Below are positions 13,054-25,000 of a stretch of 35,000 nt of DNA, one piece after another (positions within the stretch are counted from its first letter, which is position 1; each line of letters opens with the position of its first letter). The position numbers were made by a program, and so were the translations under genes. Location of the stretch: assembly GCA_030141605.1 (NCBI GenBank), contig JAQGDQ010001126.1, forward strand, positions 1 to 35,000, given 5' to 3'. This DNA comes from Tubiluchus corallicola (Eukaryota > Priapulida > Priapulimorpha > Priapulimorphida > Tubiluchidae). The notes under the pieces are model-generated. The model saw only the letters and a list, made by a program, of their open reading frames with translations, did no database searches and had not been told where the DNA came from.

Positions 13054-16000
13054 TATTATCATTATTATGAGTTCATTTTGCATAAAAATATACAACTTAC
13101 AAAGACAGCAGGAGGTTAGTAAAATAGATAATGCGATGTTAGTAAAGTAACATATCTACAGAAATTCAACTTAATAATATGCACTCATTTTTAAGTACCC
13201 TTGTAATTATATTACATTATACAGTGTTGTAAGGAGCTATAATAGATATCTTAAAACATAATCTTTAAATGAGTTCTTAACCTTTAATTTTACATTTTCA
13301 TTTAGATCTACAGTACAACCATATTTGAATCTTAAATTTACTCGACTGTTATTTACATAATAGCATAGCTTTGCAATTCTCAATGTGCAAGATTTTGCAA
13401 TTTTTCTCACAAAATTTAATTTTCGACTATCTATTAAATAATTCGCAGGCATTGAGCCACAAATATACATTCACAATTTCACGCCTTCATTTTGTCTAAA
13501 ACCGAATATTTTTCTATGAGCAGTGTTCCATTTTACCCTAACGGCATTAACTTCATTGTTTGATATGCCCCCAATTTCACCTTTTAATATGGCATTTTGT
13601 ATTTATGTATTATTTTGTCATGGCAAATGGAATAAACTAAATTAAAAAATAAACCATCATTATTATGCTGATTATGTTTATTCCAGGCAGTAATAATGGA
13701 AAATTTAGAATGTTTATAAATAAACATTGGATATACTAACAATGACAACACGACACACTAGTGTCTAAGAATTTGCTTGTGTTATAAAGTATATTTCAGT
13801 TGCCATTGTTATTATGTTTCTGTTGTCAGATTTTTATTTCAGTTCTTGTTTCAGTTCTTATTCCAGTTCAGTTATTTTCAGTTTGATTTTTTTTATTATG
13901 CACTTATTATTACTGTGTATGAATTGTACTAACACGTTATAAGCATATCAATTTAATCTCATTCGTAACAATTAAATCTTTATTATAAGCAGTACTAACA
14001 CTAATACACTGTAGCATAGCGCTTATAAAAAATGTTCATCACTAACCAAAGGCCAGCTGACTAGATGCCCAATTGGTCTTTTGCTGCCCTTTCTTCACAT
14101 TTTTGTTTCCAAATTAATTGTATTATAACTGTGCGTGTGTTACAAGATAAATAAAATATTATTATTATTAGTGGGTACAACTATAATGCAAACTGCATCG
14201 AAGTTAGTTATGAAAACCGACTGAAAACCTGATTTGCCTGCGTTGCAAAAATAACGTGATCAAAATGCTCCGGTTGATATCCTTCAGCGTGCACCACAAC
14301 TCCGAGATATTTTTGAGGTGTGACCGTGGAACGGACGGAGAGCACGCTAACACCCGTGTGCAACCTGGCAACTTTCTGCAGAAAACAAATTCTTAATTAA
14401 AGAAATTTCTGACAATTACGTTTATAGAAACTGTAAATTATTTTGTAAAAATTTAAGTTTTTTTCATTCAATTGAGATGTGAAAATGACGTTTTTTGGAA
14501 GAAAGAGAAGCAATAGGTTCAGAAAGTTAAAATGTTACATCCAATACAAGTGAACCTTTACTGTGAAACAAAATATGTTACATAAGGGAAAGGGTATAAT
14601 GACTGAATAAGAGTGCCAACTTTTTATAAACCTCTTTTAGCCATGTTTTAGACAATTTTTGCAAAAGTTTACACTATCATTATTGGTCTTGAATGGTCAA
14701 AGTTAAAGCTCTACCGGACCCAATCTTAAGCTGCAGGTCAGAACAATCTACTCTTTAAAATATTGAAAGGTGACATACTATTTCTGCAAAATTGACTTGC
14801 GCGAAATAATTATTACCGCGCAAATTCCATTTTGCGTTCGAGCCACTAGGTCTTCCCTGTTACATGCATTTCGCCATTCGCTAGTTAGACGGACAGTAGT
14901 GCCTGCATTTCTGAAATTCGTTGCACAAAAAACAAATGCTGTGCCTATCAGGTTAGAGGTGTTCGTTTGTGATGCATTACACATGTCCGACAACTCATGT
15001 GTGAGCACATCAGTAAATTTGAAATTTAAATTTTTCTTAAAACTTGTCTAGCTTTAGTACAACACACTGAATATCTTACAGTAGCGCTGTATTTCAATAT
15101 TCGCTTTTGCTGCAACACGTTCATGGAGTATTTTTGCTGTTGAAATTTACGCTAGTTTGTGACATCATCAATAGTTGGACTCACCAGGCATTAATTAAGT
15201 TTTTAACCTATTATTTAATTATCAGAAATGCTTGTGCAGTATTAACTGTGTTAAAATGTCTACTTTTAACAATACTTGAAAACGAGGTAGTATCTGAAAA
15301 TCATCCTGTTTTCCTTTAAATCTATGCATTTCATAGGTTTACAGTTTCACAATGACAGGCACATCGGTACTATTCATGAGAAATAAGAAACGACATACAA
15401 ACTTTCATTTAGCTTCATAATCAGTAACTCTAAGCCAGGGGTGTGCAAATTGCAGCCCGCGGGCCACTTGCAGCCGCCAAGAGAATTCGTGCGGCCCGCG
15501 ACGAGATTTGTCAACCTAATGAAAGTGCGGCCCGGGCGATTAACTGAGTGTATCCAGCTGAAGTCCGTGCCACGACCCCAAAGATAGTGCGGGTAGTTTT
15601 TTCCTCTAGATCGGATGCCATTAACCCTTACAAGACGGTTGTAGCTTAATAACACAGTACTACACAGACTGTGTGATACACATTACTAATATGCATTGTA
15701 ATGAAATTACCACTATCTGTCCTGAAAGTAGAAATGTATGGTTTGTAATATAAATTTTAATAACTTCTAAAGTAGTTTCTTGAGTGTAGTAGTAATGATG
15801 TACGCAGGTCGGATGCAAAAAATCGTTATTAGGCCTTTCTGTACTTGGCTCCTTGATCAAACTGCCTGTGGCCCGCAGGAATTGTGGAAAAGTTTAATGT
15901 GACTACAGTCAAGAAACTATTTTAGAAGTTATTAAAATTTATATTACAAACCATATATTTCTACTTTCAGGACAGATAGTGGTAATTTCATTACAGTGCA

Positions 16001-19000
16001 TATTAGTAATGTGTATCACACAGTCTGTGTAGTACAGTGTTATTAAGCTACAACCGTCTTGTAAGGGTTAATGGCATCCGATCTAGTGGAAAAAACTACC
16101 CGCACTACCTTTGTGATCGTGGCACGGACTTCAGCTGGATACACTCAATTAATCGCCCGGGCTGCACTTTCATTAGGTTGACAAATCTCTTCGCGGGCCG
16201 CACAAATCCTCTCGGCGGGCCGCAATTTGCACACCCCTGTTTTAAACAATTTGCAATTTTTTGCACAAACTTTAAATACTCTGCCATTGCACTACCTTAG
16301 CCAAAACTTACTTGTGTTAACAAACGTGACGTGTGTTTGGTCCCTTGTTTTAAGTGTTTGAAAGTTCGTCTGGTAAACAGCATTTTGTCCAAATATTCCA
16401 TCACGGGAACGACGGGATAGTTACGAGCCATGGTGACTGAACTCGTTGCAACAACTAGTATGTACAAGATTAGCTAAATATAACTGTCATAATTATTTAT
16501 TTATTTATTAAATATATCCACAATGATCATTACAGCATTGTACATAAAAGTATATATTTATTATTATGTACACAGGATGCCAGGCCGCAAATGACCCGTG
16601 GGGTAGTCAAGAACTAATTACTTGTTTAGGGCACCCCAAATGAATGTGGACTGAGTGTAGTAGAAACGAGCAGTAAATGAGTAGAAAGAAAGGTTAATAG
16701 AGAATAGAAAGAAGGAGAAAGATGTGATGGTATCTGTATGAAGTAAAGTGAACTATAGAAATGTAAAAATTGACATAGCCAGCAACACAGTGGATTCCGT
16801 CAGGGACAGCAGTGTAATTATTCAAATTGATTTATTCTGTGTAATTAAAAAAGATTTCATTTTTAGGATTTCTTTTGAAGTTATTTATAGATAAAGAAGT
16901 TATTTATAGATATAGATAATGACCTTAAAGGTGCTTCAGTTTATGGCTCTTGAACAATAATTTAATAGATGGCGACACAATCGTGCACATAAAAGACCAA
17001 ATAAATACAGCTGTTATAATGACGTTAAAATTGCTCTAGTTTATGGCAGTTCAACAATAATTTTAATAGATGGCGTGTAAGTAGGGCTAGTAATGGTATA
17101 TTATGCATTTTGTGGTGACATCTGGTGGTGGCAAAAATAAAGGATTATAAGCATATCTTTCTAATATACAGAGAGATGAGAAATAATAAACAGGCGAGAC
17201 ACAAAAAACAGCACAAATACAAATTACAGAAAAGAAGCCTACATAAGCTACTAAAGATGGCTACATGCTACCCATATGCACTGGTGACACCTGTTGATAA
17301 AAAGATGAAACATTTTGGATTTGTGTGTTTAATGCATAGACGGATGAGCAATGATAAACAAGTGAGATACAAAAAGCAGCACTAAAACTAATGCTAGGAA
17401 AGTGAAATACATAAACAGCATAGCAAAATATTGATTTTTTGCAACAAACCTAACTACACAATTCCAATATTTTCAGTTTTCTATAAACAATTCTTAGATA
17501 CCAGCAGTCTTTAAGCAGACTTCTGGATTGCATTTCAAACATTAAAACACAAGAAAATTAATACGACTACCTCACTGACATTACATTTTCAAGGTAAAAC
17601 GTAGAAAAGTTACCAGTAAATGTAGGAACGATAAAGCCTTCAATGAAGTCCTGGGAATAGTGATTCTGTTTCAGATATTCTTGCATTGTAGTCTGAGATA
17701 GAGATGTACGTAATACCTGTAGCAAATAAGGTAAAAATTAATTACGGTATAGAACATAGAACATTTATTTTCTCCAGAACTTTGCTTGAACTTCGTGCGT
17801 GAACCGTATGGCTGCAGCAATTACCGCAGTGGAGAAACCAATAAGTTCTGGGTCTCACAGCTTTGTTAGCCCGGGAAATGGACCATATCATGTTACTTAA
17901 CTTACTAAGCACTTTAACAGTAATTCGACGTATTGATTATTCATAAAAATTGATTAATAATGAAGTAATGCCAGCTCATTCTGTGAACACATACTGTGTA
18001 TTGCGTGGTATTTAGCGTAGCAAAGTGTAATTGCAGGTAGTAGTACTTGTTAATAGAACTGCTAAAGCGAATGTTGTGCGAATCGAAGATAGAATTTAAT
18101 GTCTTTTAAATAAATGTACATAACTAATGATATACAATTTGAGGATGTTAGTGCGCTAGTTTGTGATGTCAGACATAGAACATAGAACATTGATTTTCTC
18201 CAATTAGCTTAACATCAAAAGTTTTTTAAATATTAAGTAATTATAATCGTGGAGCAGAGCAGAAAAGGACCATAGGGTCATCTAGTCTCTTGCCCTTTCT
18301 TATAATTAACGGTGATGCTGCAGATAGACATATAGACATAACATAATAACAAAAGCAAAAATATAAAAACAAACATAACAACAATAGCATAAGTGAAAAA
18401 AAGAATAATAATAAATGAAGATGATGAATAAGTATCACAATAATTAGTTGCGAATTAAATAAAATGATAATAATGCACAGTTGCTTACAAAATTCTCGGC
18501 AAGAAAAAATAATGTGAATATGATTATATACAGAAAAAAAATAAATGTAAAAGCAAAGCAGAACAGCTAATTTATGTCACCGTCCAAAAATAATCGCTAA
18601 TTGGGTATAGTGCATACATAAAAAATGTGTTTTAGCAGTTTTTTTTTTAAAAAAAATAATTTTTATAAACAAACAGTGGTAAAATAAAATGAGATGGCGG
18701 TGCTACATTTCAAAAAGGACCACCACTAAACAATGTAATTTTTTAATTAACAATTTCTCTCCAGAAGGCACTATGTGGCACCAAATCAGTTTGGTCACGT
18801 GGATGAACTGGGTCAATCAATCAATCAATCAATTAATCAATCAATCAATTTATTTCACTCCAGCAATACATATACAATACATCAACATACAATATTATTG
18901 AAACAGAAAGAAACAGTATAGGTAAAAAACGTTGATGAAGTCAAATTAACCAAATAAAAGAGTTGCTGTATGACACCTTGAAAGCTTGGCTTGTTAAGGT

Positions 19001-22000
19001 GGCACAAATGAGTGAATGAAAGAATGGTTAGGATTAGTAGACATGATGGAATGGAGAAAAATAGTAAGATTAGGGATAGGAAGAAGGAAGGGAGGGGAGG
19101 ATGAGTGAATGAAAGAATGGTTAGGGTCAGAAGAAATGATGGAATGGAAAAAATAGTAAGATTAGGGATAGGAAGAAGGAAAAGAGGAGAAGAAATGACC
19201 ACAGTGTATGTTTAATTTACATAGAGGCATATTAAAATAGCATAATAATTGATTGGAGGCCATATATGGGTAGCAAAATGTGTTTGTATACCACGAAAGA
19301 AGTTATTGACTATTACATTCAATGCCAGAGTCCAGTACACATATTGTTCTTAGATTCATCTAAAGCTTTTGACCGGGTAAATTACTACAAAATGTTTCTA
19401 AAACTGGTCGATACTGATATGCCTAACATTATTATAAGATTATTAACCTTTTACTACTCTCGACAAACTATGTTTGTGAGGTGGGGAAATTTGTAATTGT
19501 TCAACTCTTATTGTAATTCTTTCTACGGTATGGCGACCTGGCGACATTTTTATAACTACAGCCTCAGCAAACTTAAAGTAGCTCACAATATTTCAAAACG
19601 CAAACTTTTCAACTACCCATATGATTATAGTTCTAGGATCATTTCAGTAGACCACGACGTTTTTTACTTTGATGTAATACATAGGAAAACTGCATACAGT
19701 TTATACAGTAGAGTAATGCAAAGCTCAAATCTTCTTATAAACGCATTGAATAACAGTGACGCATTTTACACTTCAGACATAAGAGACCAGTGGAGGAAAG
19801 AGTTAGGTAGAAATTATGAGTGACAATTCAGGCAGGACGTATTATAATGTATATATATATATATATAAATTGTACTGTTATTTTATTTATTTATGTATTT
19901 TTGTGTATCATTATTTATGTATTACGGTGTCCCGCAACGGACGTTTTCCCGGACCCAACTCGCGATTTTTTCTAAATTTTGACCAAACAGCAAGTGGAAA
20001 AAACGGCGCCTGGTGGGAGTCTCGGAAGGAGATACACGGCTCTTTAGAAAGAGGAAGGAGGGGGCTACACGATGATGTGGGCTATATGTTAGGACAGGTC
20101 CACCGAAAGGAGTGCCGACAAGGTAATTAGATGTTATATTTCCGACAATTTTCGCTTGGAAAACTGCTGAGGCAAAGCCATTGTTCTGACGTCATCCATT
20201 ATACTCTGTCTATAACCTTATAACTTTAATTCAGTAAAAGCTGCTGCTACTGGCTTTATGTTATACATGAGGACTGTGTAGGATGTTCGCGTATTTTTGA
20301 TTATACGTGTATTTATACGCAAAATTTTTTGCGGGCCTTTGCTAGTTTATGTATTAATTTGCATGTGTTGAGAGGAGGGGTTATAATTATTGTATGTCTT
20401 GTAATTATTGTATGTTATGTATTCTATGAACCTAGTTCGAAATAAAGAGTTAAATCAAGTCAAAATCAAAATATACATGTATAAAGTGACACGTAAGCTA
20501 TACATCGTGAAATTCATACAGTTTAACAAGAAAAAATCGATCATTTGCAACAATTGTTCCAACACAAACATGTCAAAATTTCCATTGTGTTATCACAACA
20601 ATACTAAAGACCTTTTAATTGTCGAGAAATTCTAAAATGCTTTAAATTAGTTCTTAATCTTTTTTCTTATAATTTAATATTAATTTTTAAAACATTGCAA
20701 TGCTATTTTATTACGGCCATACCTCATTGTGTAATGTCCTCCTTATTGCTAGTTTCATACGAATGCAGTCCCAAAGAATGTGCAGCAATCTGAATCCGCC
20801 TTGCCAAAACATGAGCGGGGAAATGTACGCAAGAGCCCACTTTCCAATTAAGACATTTCTCGTGTGAAAATGTGCTTGTTCGTTAAATATCTGTAACAAA
20901 TTAAAAATATAATACAATAACTATGATGTAAGAGGCTTTTGAGCTGTTAGAAAATTTTCGAAAGCAGTTAGATAACACTAGCATAGCTCGATTGGGGGTG
21001 AAAATATTACACGAGGTCCACTAAGATGAGTGTTGAAATGAAATGCCCTACTTGGTTCGTTGTGTAGCAAGCACAAATAGCCACAATGTGACAATGCAAT
21101 GCTCATCAGACACTTGTTACTTTGAAGTACAGTAGACGCTGCTTGGTTCGTTGTGTAGCAAGCACAAATAGCCACAATGTGACAATGCAATGCTCATCAG
21201 ACACTTGTTACTTTGAAGTACAGTAGACGCTGGTTGGTTTGTTGTGTAGCAAGCACAAATAGCCACAATGTGACAATGCAATGCTCATCAGACACTTGTT
21301 ACTTTGAAGTACAGTAGACGCTGGTTGGTTTGTTGTGTAGCAAGCACAAATAGCCACAATGTGACAATGCAATGCTCATCAGACACTTGTTACTTTGAAG
21401 TACAGTAGACGCTGCTTGGTTTGTTGTGTAGCAAGCACAAATAGCCACAATGTGACAATGCAATGCTCATCAGACACTTGCTACTTTGAAGTACAGTAGA
21501 CGCTGCTTGGTTCGTTGTGTAGCAAGCACAAATAGCCACAATGTTACAATGCAATGCTCATCAGACACTCGTTACTTTGAAGTACAGTAGACACTGCTTG
21601 GTTCGCTGTGTAGCAAGCACAAATAGTCACAGTGTTACAATGCAATGTTCATCAGACACTTGTTACTCTGAAGTACAGTAGACGCTGCTTGGTTCGTTGT
21701 GTAGCAAGCACAAATAGCCACAATGTTACAATGCAATGCTCATCAGACACTTGTTACTTTGAAGTACAGTAGACGCTGCTTGGTTCGTTGTGTAGCAAGC
21801 ACAAATAGCCACAATGTGACAATGCAATGCTCATCAGACACTTGTTACTTTGAAGTACAGTAGACACTGCTTAATAGACTCACAGTTAATAGACTCAGTC
21901 GCTTAATTGACTCAAAAATGCCTGGTACGGGCCGCTCTTATTCAAATGTACATAAAAACTGTCGGTAATTGACTCAAATAACTCAGCATAATTGACTCTA

Positions 22001-25000
22001 TATTTTTGCCTCACATGCTTCAGTAAGACACTTTCGCGTGACTAATAAACTTTACGACTTTTATATAATCTTAGTTTACTTTTGTCCTATAACATACATA
22101 GAAACAATCATGTTAAGTACCGTTTTGTTTGTAAACAGGAGCTTTATCATGCGCTAATACGCTAGCGTACCAGTTTTGAATCTGTTACCTGCTCGCCCAC
22201 TGCAATTAACCTCGTTACCCAAAGAATTTCTGGAAGCTGAACATCTAATCACTTGTCTAGCGGTTTCTTTTTCCAGCTCTCATTGCAAATCACACTTTCA
22301 CGCTTAATCAGTTAACAGTCACTGATGCAGGTCCAGTAATTTTTGCAAATAAACAGACTTGTGTGATTTAGAAAAGTATACTTTTTAATTAATTGCTAAT
22401 TCAATCATATAAATTAATATCTTAAAATATTTTGTTTAATTTCTAACTGCACAAAGGAATTTAGGCGTTACTTCGTTTCTAAAGTTCATTAAAAGACTTC
22501 GCAGTGCATAGTAAGCTGATGACTCGTACTTCTATACCAGTAATGCTACACCCATCGGTTAATAGGTTCAGTCGGTTAATTGGGTCAAAACACGTAAGTC
22601 TATTAAGCGGCACCTACTGTAAAATATTATTACACTGGCAACTCTACGTGTGGTTAAAGGAAAACCGGACCGAATCTTAAACTGTAACTCAAAACAATTT
22701 ATCTCGTAAAATAATGAAAGGGAACACACAATTTTTTTCAAAAATGGCATATATGACAAAATTATTAGCAGAAAATGGTAATGGACAATGAGTAATTCCA
22801 GAGCTTTGGTGTAGGCATGGTGGTAAAGATGAAATTTGAATTTTAAACTTAAAAAATTTGCCTATTATTTTTACATCACACCGAATGTTGTACAGTAGCG
22901 CTGTACTTCAATGTTTGCAAACACGACTACACGTGCAACGGCTCGTGGAATGTCTGTGCTATTGGAAATTATGTTCAGTTGTGACGTCATCACTAATTGG
23001 GCTCGTCTGCCATTAATTAAGTTTTTAACCTTTTACTTAATTACCAGAAAAGTATTTCCAACATCATAGGTGTTAAAATGTATACTCTTTATCATACTTT
23101 AAAATGGGATGGAATGTGAAAAATCCTGATTTCCTTTCAAGTGGCAAAATGTGACATGAAAATTGGGTTCTGCAAGGGGTCAACTGTCACGAAGTTCATC
23201 TCATAATTACTTCGCGTTTGATTAACTTGACTTGTGAATATTACAGCATTTGTCTTCTTGCTCATCTCTTTTTCATAATTTTTTTCATCACATTCCCTCC
23301 TTTTTTAGGCTTGTTACAGCATTGAAATAGCTTAAATTTCCCTCTAATCTCACTGCACTTATTTGCTTCTGAATCATCTTTTACATTAATAGTGTTCTAG
23401 TTTTCTGTATTTAAGCTGTGTAAGACAGGTCTACCTTGAACATTTAGACCTGTGGGCTAGCCAGGCTAATTATTCCACTGTGTTTTAGTATAGTGATATT
23501 TCAGTATTGATAACAATGTTATTTGATTCTGTGATTGTACCTGCTAGTATAGTTATTACAATATAATTCCTTGTGATTTGTTAATGATTGTGTTGTTTGA
23601 TTCTTTGATTGTAAAAGCTAACAGGCTTAATAATTGTGGACAAACCCTTAATTTGGTGCTTGCTCTCCCCCCCCCCCCCATTTCCTTGCCCACAAAGAGG
23701 TGCTGAAACCCGGGACTGAACCAAGGACCTTTAGCTACCCGATAGTACATAGTACCTGATATGATGGTTCAGCGTTAACAGTCTCGACTTCTACGCCAGC
23801 TTCCTCAAACATGCGTAACATTTCTATAACAAAATAAAACAGCACCGCTGCAAAACACTGTCAATAAGTTCACGTTGATTATTCACTTTTTTAAAAATGG
23901 CAATGTCAGACAATCCCCCACATACATAGTAAATAAGTTAGGGACAAGGTACATGGCTGAGTGGTTAGATGTTGTGACTTTTGACCGAAGTTATAAATGA
24001 CACAGAAGCTGGACCTGTTAGTTACCGGACGGGTAAGCGGCTTTGATTGTCGCCCCGGGCATTCATTCGTCTTGCTGATTCTGGCTGTTCACTTTACAGA
24101 ACAGCTATGATGCCTTTGCCAGTTTAACGGCTGATCATAGAGGCTTAGCCTTGTTAAATGGAACAGATTTTGATCTCGTCACGACAATCCAATTTGACTA
24201 GGAGCGGCTTGTTGAGGCTGGATTCCAGCTTGCAGGATTTTGAAAATTTTGCGTAAAAATTGCTCTAGAAAAAGAAAACATTGTGACGTTGTTTTGTGGT
24301 ACGAAGTCCTCGCTTAACGACTCCCCGTTTTAACGACGCTGAACATTTGGCACCTTTCTCTCACTTAACGACGCACTATTTCGTTCTAACGGCGATTTTT
24401 TTACTTTGCTCACAGCCATTTTTATTTTTACAACATTTTTTACCTAATTTAAAGCACTAAAATGGTACATATTGTGTTTTTCTGTTCTAAAAATACATTA
24501 GTAACCTAAATAGTGCAAGTATTATCATGTTTTCACTTCCCGACTGACTACATACTAACTTCTAGCCGTTTGTATCAAGCGACACCCGAGTTTAAACTTT
24601 ATGCAAAAGAATTTTGTCTGTAACCTGTTGCTATAGCAACCAGATTAGTACTACATGAAATTATCGCTCCATGCAGAGTTTGGCTTTCACTACGTAGTGT
24701 TTAACATGGAAGAAGAAATTGCTAGCGAGTCTAGCTAGATACTGGTAATAAAGATAGGTGGTTTCAAGCAAACAGAAAGAAATTAATCAGTAGAAATATG
24801 AATAAAGCTCATAAAGCATTTAATTCGTATGATCTAAGCAGCATTAAAGCATTGATTTTTGGTTCTGGAACGTATCTCAATTCGTCTACATTACTAACTA
24901 AGTAAGCTTTGGTTTCGCTTAACGACGTTTAGCTTAACGTCGCGTTTTGCTTGAACGCATTTGTATCGTTAAACTAGGACTTACTTATTGTAATATTATA

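Noticed and set aside
12826-13150. Poly-His, poly-Ile/Thr and poly-Met/Val frames
   Set aside because: All three come from the (CAT)n/(CAC)n tract in an intron.
20900-23755. A further coding exon between exons 3 and 4
   Set aside because: The phases already match and the joined protein has the expected family spacing; no segment with good splice sites was needed or found.
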